A program made the translations under genes and the position numbers. From NCBI GenBank assembly GCA_036927565.1, contig JAYESD010000008.1, positions 123,469,498 to 123,533,497 of the forward strand: 64,000 nt of DNA. The letters are read 5' to 3'. Source of the DNA: Tuctoria greenei. Taxonomy: Eukaryota; Streptophyta; Magnoliopsida; Poales; Poaceae. The first letter of the stretch is position 1. Each line of letters begins with the position of its first letter. The notes below the pieces were generated by a model. That model was not told the origin of the DNA, searched no databases, and saw only the letters and a list, made by a program, of their open reading frames with translations. This document shows positions 12,361 through 23,625 of this stretch, in pieces.

Positions 12361-13183
12361 TATTGACGGCTCCTAAGATATACTAACAGATCATCCCCGA
12401 CAACAGCGCCAGAAATACTTGTTGTTATTTCTTATGCACCATTAACTAAACATCTCCAACTGATGTGTCAGAAATGCTTGTTAATAGTTCTATTGGATCA
12501 CAGAGTGAATTCCTCAAGCAAACGAAGGTATCATCATTTCCCCTTAAGAGTATTCCCAAGGGTGTCATTTATTTGATCCCAAAGGAAGGCAGGGAAGAGA
12601 TATAACAATCATCCAGTGGAAAGGGTAGAAAGGTCTAGGGAAGAATCTAGTAAGGATGGATAAAATAATAGTGGAGGTAGTGTGACACACACAAAAGCTT
12701 TCAAGTATAAGGGGGTAAGAGGATCCTAGAGGTTAGTTAAGGTTGAGAGTTATGGAGGTACTCCTACTATGCTCTATTGTACATATACATAGTCTAAACT
12801 AATTATCCATAAGCTAGATCAATAGTGAATACTTATGCTATGTGGTTCAACACATCGGGCGCGGGCTTACCCCTAGCAATACTAGGGCAACTCCCGCCAA
12901 GAGCCTGTGGCATAGCCAAACATGGAGGATTACAAACGACAGATAGGGCTGTCACCACCTACTGCCTACCTCTTCAATCCGTGAGTCTACGAGACATCCA
13001 ATGCTACTTAGCTATCCTAGCACCATGCTAGCATATTAAGTAATTATCTTAAGAGCCTATGCATAATCCATCCTAAGGCAATGAATTGAATCATCATTGA
13101 ACCAATGTTAATACACAACATAATTATCCATACTAACCTAGTTATGTTATAATTAACTAGACTATAGTGGGGGTCTATAGGTT
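12361..13183 (-). repeat. Athila-like 3' LTR, left piece
   Basis: It matches 31734-32560 of the complete LTR nearly base for base by eye. It is interrupted after AGGTT at 13179-13183 by the Sirevirus-like element; the remainder resumes at 25088. The piece includes an internal echo of the primer-site region (GCGCCAGAAATACTTG). Confidence 0.9.
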
Positions 13184-14645
13184 TGAAAGCATCTAGGCCC
13201 CCATAAGGTATGGTTTCAGTGATTAATGACAACCGTTGGATATCACTAATAAGTTTGTGGATGCAAGGTCTCTCATATAACTCATCACACTTAATGGACT
13301 CTATATTTATATCATCTACTGCTCATTGGATACAATTGGAGACCCCTCAACAAACTATTTTACGAGGTCAATCGATTTTCATGAAGACTGAAAGGAAAAA
13401 CATATATGTCAAAATTATTCCATCAAAATTGACAGCACACGAGACTTAGTCGTCATCAGAAGAACATTTCAAACCAATGTCTAAGGTGTCACTCGGACAA
13501 ATTCCAAAAGAATCACTTAGAACAACTCGAAGCAGACAAAATCAACTCACTGGATCATCCGATGTATCCAGAAAAGACTACATCGGTCGAGTTGGCTCTA
13601 CAGCAGAAAAAGACCTCAGTCTTGGGTATACACCGGATCATCCGATGTGGAAGCGTGTGTTACATCAGTCGATCATTCCAGTAAGCAATTTTCTTGGACC
13701 AAGTAACACCGGACCATCCGATGTACAAATATGCCACATCGGTTGCTCACTCCAGTAAGCATTATTTATGGACCATCCTGGACTAAATGTCACCGGATTA
13801 TCGGATGTACAGGTGTATACAACATCGGCCGATCAACGGTCTTATCTGACACAGTGACCTCAGCTAATTTGTATTCGACCGATGACAGCTGAAGGGAGAA
13901 CATCAGATCATCCGGTGTTTGCAGAATAGTGATGTCAGCCTACTTTTCCAACGGCTATCTCGTGGAAGCTAGCAATTTATACCCCTTCAACCAGTCATTT
14001 CGATAAGTCTTGATGCCCAGAGCTACTCTACACATTATCAAGCATTCAAGACGTTGAGCAACCACTTCCACATCATTTACACCACTTGTACACCAAGAGA
14101 TAGGCTAGAACTTACCAGAGATGATGCTTGTGTGCGTCCATTCTTGGTGATTGGAGTCTCTAGTCTAGTGAGAGCTGTAAGGGAGTGTCTCTTGGTGATT
14201 GCATTCACCGTGTATCATTCGGTGATTGGAGAGATCCTTCCGGAGCTTGCCAAGCCGGTTGTGGAAGCCCAGAAGATCAAACTTGTACAAGGCTTGAGCT
14301 CCACCTTGCCGGAGATGGTGAACGGAGACTTTTAGTGAGATCCCTGGTCTTGGTGACTTGGGAGTGGCTACACCCTTTGGTGGGTGCCACAACGTGGATG
14401 TAGGAAGGTCTTGATGATCTTGCCGAACCACTGGATAAATCACCGTGTCTTCGTGTCTTCTCGGGAGTTTGCATACTCTTCCTTTCCCGTTATACTTATG
14501 CATTTCATATACCGCAAACTTATTATTCACTTGAATGCATAGGTTGTTTGCATAGGGAATTGGGCTTTTAGTAGTTGAGTTTTTATTGCTTTAGTTTGTA
14601 AAAAGAAGCCCAATTCACCCCCCTCTTGGGCATTCGATCCTTACA
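13184..14645 (+). repeat. 5' LTR of copia-2
   Basis: The 1462-bp LTR begins TGAAAGCATCTAGGCCCCC and ends GATCCTTACA. It carries five near-palindromes of the CACCGGATCATCCGATG type at about 13551, 13631, 13707, 13791 and 13901. The partner LTR at 23626-25087 has the same length. Confidence 0.95.
13974..13981 (+). promoter_or_regulatory. degraded TATA box, 5' LTR of copia-2
   Basis: AATTTATA sits where the 3' LTR and the solo LTR at 46344 have CTATTTATA, about 55-65 bases after the last palindrome. Position and family comparison support it; activity is unknown. Confidence 0.45.
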
Positions 14646-14647
14646 AT

Positions 14648-14659
14648 TGGTATCAGAGC
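14648..14659 (+). other. primer binding site, initiator Met-tRNA type
   Basis: TGGTATCAGAGC starts two bases after the LTR end, the standard copia arrangement. Confidence 0.93.
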
Positions 14660-14705
14660 AAGGTTGCTCATTGGATCATTCTAGCTTCACTGCTAGAGAG
14701 CCAAA

Positions 14706-16761
14706 ATGGCCAAGATTGGGGGTTCGGTTCCCATCTTCGAGGGCAAGAACTTTGCCTATTGGAAAGCACGTATGCGTGCTTATCTAGAGGCTATTGCTCC
14801 CGAGGTATGGGAAGCGACCCATGCGGGGTTTGGTGAGCATAACTACACAGGTGATCAAATCAAGTGGGATGCCAAGGCTAGAAATGCTATTTACGAATGC
14901 ATTAGTCAAGATATGTTTGCTAGGATTGCTAGCAAAGAAAAGGCTTGTGAAATTTGGGCTTGCTTGATTGAAATTCATGAGGGTTCTTCTTGTGTTAAAG
15001 AACTAAAGTATCACATGCTTAAGGCCAAATATGATGAGTTCAAAATGCTACCTCATGAAAATGTCAATGAAATGTTTTCTCGCTTGAATGTTCTTATTGA
15101 GAAAATTAATGCTCTTGATATTGCTTCTCTTGGCAAGGGACTCATCAACCGCAAGATTCTTATACTCCTTACTAAGCCAAAGTACAACATCATCAACTCC
15201 ATGCTTCAAAAGGAATCTCTTGATTGCTCTAAATGCTTCCACCAAGAGAACGAATCTCAAGAAAAAGAAAGTGATTGAGCCTAGCTCAAGGGAAGAAGAG
15301 CAAGCATCAAGTGAAGATGACGATGATGAGCTTGCATTGATGATGAGAAAATTCTCTCGTTTGAACTCCAAGATTGCCAAGAAGGGATACACCTTTGATC
15401 CCAAAAAGAAAGCATTTCTACCAAGGAAAGATGACAACAAGACCTGCTATAACTGTGGTGATCAAGGCCACATCTCCTATGATTGTCCAAAACCGGAAAA
15501 AAGAAGAGAGAACCACAAGGGCAAGCATCGCAAGCTTGAGGATAGTGAGGATGATGAAGAAGAGGTCAAGACCAAGCCAAGATTCTTTGGGAAGAAGAAG
15601 TATGACAAAGGCAAAAAGGCAAAACTCTTTCCAAAGAAGAGAAAAAGTCCATAAAAGGTGTTCATGTGTGAGGCAAATGAATGGATCACCGACGAAGAAT
15701 CTAGTGATGAAGAGAGTGAAGCTGAAGAAGAGAGCTTGGTCGGCCTTGCCATTGCCAACAATGATGATTCATCTCTTCGTCCACCTCCCATGTGCCTCAT
15801 GGCAAAAGGTAACACCAAGGTATGTGATGACTCTAGCGATGATGAGCTTTCCCCGATGACTTAGCTTCAATGATAAATGAATACCACACTATCATTAAAA
15901 GGGGAAAGAGTAAGGTCAAGGCTCTTAAACAATCTCGTTGCTAATCTTGAGAGTGCTAACCTCGATTTACTTGACAAGTATGAAAGCATACTTAAGGAGC
16001 ATGACACGCTCAAATCTCATGTCAAGCAATTTGAGGAAGATAAGGCTCAAATCAAGCTAGATCATCATGAGCCTGACTTAGCACACAAAGCACTCTTGGG
16101 AAAGCACAATGAGTTAATCCAAGAGCATCAATTACTTAACCTTGCCTATGAAGTCATCGATCAAGAATCGAAAACTATAAAGAAAGAAACCCTTAATGAT
16201 AAGGTATCCATTGCTTCACATGCCACTAATGTCTTGCATAAGTCTTTGCCTTTGAAAGAAAATGCTAGGGAGAAGGATTTGATGGATGAAATTGAAAGTC
16301 TCTGCACTAGTGTGGCAAGACTATCTAAGGGAGAAGTCAAGCACAAAGAAATCCTTTTCCAACAAGCAAAGGCCTTCAACAAGAGAGGACTTGGATCCTT
16401 CCCGGTGCCTAACAAACGAAAGGTGCCCTCACCGGAGCTTAAAACAAGCTTCATCAAGGAATTTGGTTCTTATTGCCAACATTGCGAGGTCACCGGTCAC
16501 CATACAAGGGAGTGTCCTCTTCCTAACCGGCCTTCTCCAAAATTGCCTACTAACTACAAGTCTACCTTTAATGATCACTATTATCTCTTGAGTAAAGTAG
16601 ATGGCAAGGTGAAGGAAAGGTTCATTGGCAAGGACATGAAGGGCATGAAGGGGAAGCTTCCCAAGCAACTTTGGGTCCCAAAAACACTTGTATCACACAT
16701 ACAAGGACCTAAGTTAGCTTGGGTGCCTAAAATAAAAAACGGAATTCATGTGTGTAGGTGA
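14706..16761 (+). pseudogene. copia-2 gag
   Basis: The start is the ATG at 14706, 46 bases after the primer site (MAKIGGSVPIFEGKNFAYWK). The N-terminal capsid-like part runs to about 15240, where a frameshift, probably with a deletion, moves the reading to another frame. That frame carries a zinc knuckle (CYNCGDQGHISYDC, about 15445-15490), a Lys-rich stretch and acidic Glu/Asp tracts. After further breaks at 15652 and about 15860, a coiled-coil segment follows (15940-16380), with a second knuckle (CQHCEVTGHHTREC, about 16470-16520). The reading ends TGTAGGTGA at 16761, directly before the protease reading. Two knuckles and great length fit Sirevirus gag. Confidence 0.85.
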
Positions 16762-19700
16762 ACTACGAAGCCGGAGGAAAGCATTGGGTACTCGATAGCG
16801 GGTGCACTCAACACATGACCGACAACGATGGTATGTTCACCTCCATAGAGAACCCTGACAATCATGAACAAGTCACCTTTGGTGACAACTCTAAGGGGAA
16901 GGTAATTGGGTTGGGTAAGATTGCAATTTCACATGTTATATCTATTTCCAATGTGTTGTATGTTATGTCACTTAGTTTCAATTTGCTTTCTATTGCACAA
17001 TTATGTGATCTTGGACTAACGTGCACCTTTGGCAAGAATGATGTTGTTGTGACTAGTGAAACAAGCAAATAACTAATCTTCAAAGGGTTTCGGCATGAAC
17101 ACCTGTACTTAGTAGACTTCTCCGACAAGGATGCTAGCTTGACCACTTGTCTTTTCACCAGGACGAGTTTGGGTTGGCTATGGCATCGACGCATCGCTCA
17201 CATTGGAATGAGCAAGCTCAAGAAGTCATTCAAGCTTGGGATGGTGACTGGCGTGAAAGATGTCACATTTGAGAAGAACAAGCTCTGTAGCGCTTGTCAA
17301 GCCGGGAAACAAGTTGCTTCACACCACCCGATGAAGATAATGGTGTCAACCTCCAAGCCACTTGAGTTGCTCCACATGGACCTCTTCGGACCGTCCACAT
17401 ATCAAAGTCTTGGTGGTAATATCTATTGTCTTGTTATAGTTGATGACTACTCTCGGTATGCTTGGACATTGTTTCTAGGTGACAAGAGTGAAACTCTGGA
17501 AGTGTTCAAGACCTTCACTAAACGTGCTCAAAGGGAATTTCAACTTCCCATCATCAAGGTCCGGAGTGACAACAGCACCGAATTCAAGAACTACAACATT
17601 GGGGAGTGGTGTGATCGTGAAGGCGTGAAACATGAATTTTCAGCCACATACACTCCTCAACAAAATGGTGTCGTTGAAAGGAAGAACAAGACTCTCATCA
17701 CTCTTGCACGAGCAATGCTTGATGACTATGGCACATCCGAGAAGTTTTGGGCCGAAGCAATCAACACGGCGTGCCATGCCGCAAATCGGGTCTATCTACA
17801 TCGACTACTTCAAAAGACCTCGTACGAACTCCTCATTGAGAGAAAGCCCAATATCTCCTATTTTCGAGTCTTCGGGTTCAAGTGCTATATCTACCGCAAG
17901 AAAAGGCTCGATGATGAGCCTCTACGAGAAGCTATGAAGAACATGACCATTGGAGACATCAAGCCTAAAGTTGAGGAGAGCCATGATCAAGGGGGAGCTT
18001 CAAGTTCCAACATCAACACATCTATGGCACCTCAAGTTGACGAAGAACAAAAAGATGATCCATTGCCGACACAAGATTCACAAGCCACACAACATCAAGA
18101 AGAAGAACAAGTCCATGATCAAGTCCAACCACAAGAAGAGCAACACGTATCACCATCGCCAAGTGCTTCACAACCACTTATGAGGCATGGACGCATCGCC
18201 AAGGCGCATCCGATTGATCAAATTATCGGTAGTCCGTCAAGGGGAGTAAGTACACGTTCTCGCCATTTCGCTACGTTTTGTGAGCACTACTCTTTTGTTT
18301 CATGTGTAGAACCCACTCACATTGAGGAAGCACTCCAAGATCCAAATTGGGTAATGGCCATGCAAGAAGAACTCAACAACTTCATCCACAATGAAGTTTG
18401 GGTGTTGGAGGAGCGACCCAAGGACAAGAATGTCATCGGGACAAAGTGGGTGTACTGCAACAAACAAGACGAGAACGGTGTTGTGATCCGCAACAAGGCA
18501 AGACTTGTGGCCAAGGGTTTATTGCAAGTTGAAGGACTAGACTTTGGAGAAACATTTGCTCCGGTCGCTCGACTAGAAGCAATATGTATACTTCTTGCTT
18601 TTGCATCACATCATAATATAAAGCTTTATCAAATGGATGTGAAAAGTGCCTTTCTTAATGGTTACATTAACGAGCTTGTCTATGTTGAACAACCTCCCGG
18701 GTTCGAAGATCCGAGGAATCTTAATCATGTGTATAGGTTGCACAAGGCGCTCTACGGGCTCAAGCAAGCACCTAGATCGTATTATGAATGACTACGGGAT
18801 TTCTTGATCATGCAAGGATTCAAGATCGGGAGGAAGGACACTACACTCTTCACCAAAGACACTGATGGAGAACTATTTGTTTGTCAAATTTATGTCAATG
18901 ATATTATTTTTGGTTCAACTAACAAAGTTCTTAGCCATGAGTTTAGCAAAATGATGTCTAGGGAATTCGTGATGTCGATGATTGGAGAGCTAAACTTCTT
19001 CCTTGGATTTCAAATCAAGCAACTTCGAGACGGGACCTTCATCTATCAAGAAAAATATACCAAGGACCTCTTGAAGAAATTTGAGATGGGAGATTGTAGC
19101 TCAAGAGGTGCTCCAATGGCAACAAATTGTCATCTCGACGCGGATATGGACGGTAAACCTGTTGACCAATCTAATTTCCGTTCCATGATTGGTTCATTGC
19201 TTTATCTTACTGCATCTAGGCCCGATATCATGTTTAGTGTATGCTTGTGTGCTCGCTTTCAAGCGGCACCTAAAGAATCGCATCGGAAGGCAGTCTTTAG
19301 GATACTTTGGTATCTCAAGCATACCCCAAGTGTAGGCATGTGGTACCCCAAAGGTGCTAAATTCCATCTCTTAGGTTACTCGAATTCGGACTTTGCCAGA
19401 TGCTGTGTGGATCGCAAGAGTACCTCCGGAGGGTGCCATTTGATTGGGCGTTCCCTAGTATCTTGGTCTAGCAAGAAGCAAAACTCCGTTTCCTTATCCA
19501 CTGCGGAAGTGGAATACATAGCGGCTGGTGCATGTTGTGCCCAAATCCTATATATGAAGCAAACCCTTTTGGACTTTGGTGTTAAATTTGGTTGTGTGCC
19601 TCTCCTTTGTGACAATGAAAGTGCTGTTAAGATTGCTAAAAACCCCGTTCAACACTCCCGCACTAAGCACATTGATATTCTCCATCATTTCTTGCGGGAC

Positions 19701-19844
19701 CATGAAGCTAAGGGAGATATCTCCTTGAAAGGTGTTAGGTCTGAAGAACAATTGGCGGATATCTTCACTAAACCACTTGATGAGAAAACCTTTTCTAGAC
19801 TAAAGAGTGAATTAAATGTGCTAGATGCATCGAACGTCATGTAA
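16758..19844 (+). pseudogene. copia-2 pol: protease, integrase, RT, RNase H
   Basis: Protease motif LDSGCTQHM lies near 16790; a TAA stop follows at about 17070. The zinc-binding WHRRIAHIG...CSACQ leads into the integrase core with Asp in HMDLFGP, Asp in RSDNSTEF (Ser replaces the usual Gly) and Glu in QQNGVVERKNKT. After the sequence FGFKCYIYRKK, the normal end of the integrase region is missing and the reading jumps to a linker (RLDDEPLREAM), which indicates an internal deletion. RT runs from about 18330, with TGA at 18789-18791 (apparent CGA change) and the catalytic box as YVND (AAT at 18897-18899) instead of YVDD. RNase H motifs follow (DRKSTSG, STAEVEYIA, CDNESAVKIA) to 19844. It is catalytically dead. 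Confidence 0.93.
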
Positions 19845-21147
19845 GTTGACATGGTCATGTAAGAATGCATCACATATAGGTCTTGTCTAACTTTCAAAGG
19901 ATAGGGGCGAGCAAGGGTTAGCTTGGGATGGCGGTTCTTTTGGGTATCCCCAAGACTTGGAGAATGGCTCTCCCTGAAGAAGCCTTTGAAAGGTTCAAAT
20001 TTGGCAAGATAGATTTAATTTATGTCTTGCATGATGCCTGCCATATAGACTTGCACTCACGTTTAATATCGTGCATTGAAAATTGTTTGGCATTGCATAC
20101 GGTAAATTGTCACAAAGGGGAACCCACTTCATGAGAAAGAGACTTGTTTGAAATGCAATATCTCAACTCATATGATGTGGAAATGACAAAGTGTTAGGTG
20201 CGTTAATGCCTAAAGGAACATGCTTTAAAGAGATAGAAGTCTTCATCCTCTAGCTCACAAAGCATGGTCCTTACATTTTGTTTGGATTTTTTTCCTTGGT
20301 TTTTCTGGTGTTCTATTTGCTTTAGGGCTTAGCCAAGTTATTGGCAACTAGCGTTAAAGTCTTTTTGAGGGGTTAGGGGTTGCCCAAAAAGTCCTAAGAC
20401 TTGTGTTTCTCTTTGTTTGTTTAAGTCAAAGGACATATATGGGCTGTTGGTGATCGTTAGTCATCGGATTATCCGATGCTTAGGGCAGAAGCATCATCAG
20501 ATCAGTTGTGCTTAAGTATAAGGGTCAGCTCAGACAGAAAGACAAATCAACCGATGAGTTCATTCTGAGAAACATCGGAGCATCCGATGTTCACATTTCT
20601 GGAGTTGTGCCAAATTCAACCGATGATAAACTTTTCCACGACGGATCATCCGATGCTGAAGGTGCCTCTGGAATAACCTTACTGTACCACTCGACCGATG
20701 CACCATCTCAACTGACGTCGGATCATCCGATGTTAAAAATCGAGCTAGGGTTCAGGCCGCACCTATTTAGCGCGTCTCTCCATCTTTCTTTGTTTTTCTC
20801 TCTCTTCTCTTCGCCGATGCCGCTTTGCGCCCCTCGCCCTATCGCCGCCCTCCGGCCGCTGCCACACTCAGAGCTGCCGCCACCGCTCCGCGCTGCTTGC
20901 CCTGCCGCCGCCCGCCATTGCACTCAGCGTCGCCGCCCTCAGCGCCGCCGCCCTCAGCGCCACCACCGCCCTCAGCACCGCCACTCCACGCGCCCGATCG
21001 CCGCGCTCCCCGTTGCATCGCCACCCTCCACGCCTCTGAGCCGTTGCTCCTCGCGCCCGGCCGCGTCGTACTTTGCGTCGCCATCTCGTGCGCCCGACAT
21101 CGTCGTCCCGCGATCTCATCTTCGCTGTCGTCACTCTTCTCATCAAG
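19845..21147. other. post-pol spacer of copia-2 with palindrome cluster
   Basis: Non-coding sequence lies between RNase H and the extra ORF. 19845-20450 shows nothing I can name. Near-palindromes sit at 20462-20732. From about 20770 the sequence becomes pyrimidine-rich and then very GC-rich (20815-21110) with GCCGCC/CGCCGC runs, which resembles a plant 5' untranslated leader. Open frames in the GC-rich part have biased Arg/Pro/Ala composition and are not called. Confidence 0.6.
20462..20732. repeat. cluster of four CATCGGATCATCCGATG-type palindromes
   Basis: Near-perfect 14-17-bp palindromes occur at about 20462-20478, 20573-20589, 20640-20655 and 20716-20732, with half-sites CCGATG between them. 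The same motif recurs in both LTRs. Conserved multi-copy palindromes in non-coding Sirevirus regions are known; this appears to be a family variant. Confidence 0.8.
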
Positions 21148-23364
21148 ATGGGTTGTGACAAGAAAGGAAAGGGAAAGGCCATTGAGGAGCCGACAGCTAA
21201 GAAGCAAAAGCTGTCAAAAGAGGTGAAAGAAGCTAGACAAGCTAAGATGGCCGCTCGCGTCGCTGAGGAGCGTGAGCGTGGCCGAAGAGGATCCCTGAGG
21301 ATCCGGGAGTCCCAACAGAGGCAGCTACAACCACATCAGACAGAGGAGTTTGAGGATCCGCTTGTTCGCCGGTGCACAGTCAGGACCCGTGGAGGTCGTC
21401 CAGCTGCAGCCCCGTGTCAGAGCCAATCTGCAGCTGAGCTTTGGGAGGACAGAGTGGCCGAGAGAGCCGTCTATGAGATGGAAACCAATGTCTGGGTTGG
21501 TGAGGGTGTCCGCCTGACTGACTACAGGAAGATGAAGGCAAAGCAGCTTAGGAAGATTCGATGGAGCATTCTGGTTGAGGAGTGGTTCCCGCAGCCCAGA
21601 GAGCCACTTGTGGACAGACGCTTCTGGACCCTGACACAGGCGTCGCTATATGAGACTTACAGACGTCGGGGCCATAAACTTTTCCAGCACAACTTCCTTG
21701 ACTGGGATCAGCTCGCACTTGCAGCCAGCACTGAGATTTGCCCTTTCTTTGAGAGGTACAGAGGGCTAGTGGAGCTGATGTCTTTCCAGCGGAGTGCCTA
21801 CGTGGAGGACCGGGTCTGAGTTTTCTATGCCACACTCTACGTTTTAGAGGGCCACAAATCCATTGACTTTATGTTCGTGGGCCAGCATCACCATTTGACT
21901 AGACAGACCTTGGGACAGCTGCTAGGTGTGGATCTCCATGACACTTGCCTACACGAGTTAGTCTATGGACAGGCTGACCCACCGAGGAGGCCACTCACTG
22001 GAGGTGTGGCACCACCTTTTGAGGAGATTTGGTCACTGTTTGCTCAGCCCTTCTCACCTGACCAGCCTAGGGTACCTGCTCTACTCACTTTGGTTGCACG
22101 TACTGTTCTCCTTGCCTTGCGCCGCACGCTACTGCCCAGGTCCGAATACCTTGAGGGCTTCACCAGTTTGCAGCAGACCCTCCTGTTCTATGTCATGAAC
22201 GAGATGCAGTTTGACATCGTGGATATCCTCATCTGTGAGATGGAGGATGTCATCACAGATGGAGTTGGGATGCTGAGACAGCTCGTGTTTAGCCACTGTA
22301 TCAGTTACCTGCTCTACCTGTTGGCTCCAGAGGGATCCACCGTGCATGACAGTCTCACTGACGAGAGCATCACTCGGTTCGGACACTACCGTGCTCCAGC
22401 TCCTGGAGACCGCCGCCTTGGCCACCCAGTTGAGCGTTAGGTCCGAGCTCGACTTTCACAAGAAGACTGGTCAGACTTAGAAAAGGAAGACGAGATCCTA
22501 GCACAGGCTGAAGCTCAGGGAGGGGATCTATAGCATATCTGGTCAGAGAGTGACACTAGTGACAGTGTCGAGGAGTACTTACCACCTCTTCCCTCACCCA
22601 GGCAGCACGACGCGGAGGCTGGAGGCTCGACTGTACCACCACCTCCAACCCCACCTCTGGTGTCCGAGGCACAGGTCTCTCAGCCATCCGATCTCACTTC
22701 TCTACTACAGCAGATGATTGAGCAGCAGTGATAGCATCGGCTTGCGGCTGAGCAGGCTGCACGTCTTGTAGAGCTCCAGTAGCAGCAGCAGGAGATGCAT
22801 CGTCAGATAGCCCACGAGAGGCGAGAGGACACTGACAGGCTCACTGAACTCATTGACCAGATGCATCAACATACTCTTGACCAGTAGCAGCAGACGCAAC
22901 AGGCCATGATGGGCATCCTGGGGTTGATCACCAACCTCTACACTAAGACCGGGATTGCCCTGCCCTTACAGCTTCCGGGTCTAGCTCCAGGTCCACCTGT
23001 CCTAGCACCAGTCTCAGCTCCAGTGCCGACCACACCGATACCGACTATCAACATGTCTCCACCGCTTGCCCCAAGCGCACCGATTCACTCTCCTCTGCCG
23101 GCTACGACCCTCTTTCAGCAGACTCGGGCTTCGATGGTCAGTGCCCCGCTACCGGCAGTCCTGACTCAGCAGGCACCCTCGGTTCCCACAGCCCCGGTCT
23201 CCTCCACTCCAGCCTCAGCAGCAGCTCCGACGACAGCACCCCCGACGACGACCAGTTCGTCATCGCCCCAAGCGCTCAGGATCCTTAGGCACTCGGCTTC
23301 CCTTTTTGGTGTCTTGATGCCAAAGGGGGAGAAGAGTCATAGTCAGGGGGGGGGGGGGGGATAG
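21148..23364 (+). pseudogene. copia-2 extra ORF in the env-like position, plant transposon-protein-like
   Basis: A single frame of about 739 codons runs from ATG at 21148 (MGCDKKGKGKAIEEPTAKKQ) to TAG at 23362. It is broken by seven stops at 21817, 22438, 22531, 22729, 22732, 22780 and 22885. The N-terminus is Lys/Arg-rich with a possible nuclear signal. The middle (about 21430-22440) resembles the 'putative plant transposon protein' family seen in several grass retroelements (for example FYATLYVLEGHKSIDFMF, YGQADPPRRPLTGG). A Gln-rich, possibly coiled segment follows, then a Pro/Thr/Ser/Ala-rich tail. I see no signal peptide or membrane segment, so it is env-like by position only. Function unknown. 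Confidence 0.75.
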
Positions 23365-23611
23365 CATAGTATTAGGGGGAGTCCTAGTTGCAGGGGGAGT
23401 ATTTTGGGAGCTTTTGTAATTTGGGAGCTTTGCTATTCTTTTGCTATCCTTGAGTATCTGTGTGCTACTTAATTCTCTTATGTTTTCTTGATCGTTTTTG
23501 AGCCTTCGAGCTTCGTGTGCTGGATCTTGCACTTGTTACATATCTTTTTGAGTATCGTATTCTAAATTTCATTACTGTTATGCTTTACTCGTTGTGTTGT
23601 CATCGATCACC

Positions 23612-23624
23612 AAAAAGGGGGAGA
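23612..23624 (+). other. polypurine tract of copia-2
   Basis: AAAAAGGGGGAGA lies one base before the 3' LTR and would prime plus-strand DNA synthesis. Confidence 0.88.
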
Positions 23625-23625
23625 T

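Noticed and set aside
13551..13917. Possible CRISPR-like array of evenly spaced palindromes
   Set aside because: Spacers are LTR sequence shared with other copies, the organism is a plant, and no Cas gene exists.
20825..21226. Pro/Ala/Arg-rich frames around the GC-rich start of the copia-2 extra ORF
   Set aside because: Several overlapping frames on both strands are open at once because of GCC/CGC runs; only the frame from ATG 21148 continues into a recognisable protein.
21148..23364. Envelope gene making the Sirevirus a true virus
   Set aside because: No signal peptide, membrane helix or furin-like site is visible; only its position is env-like.
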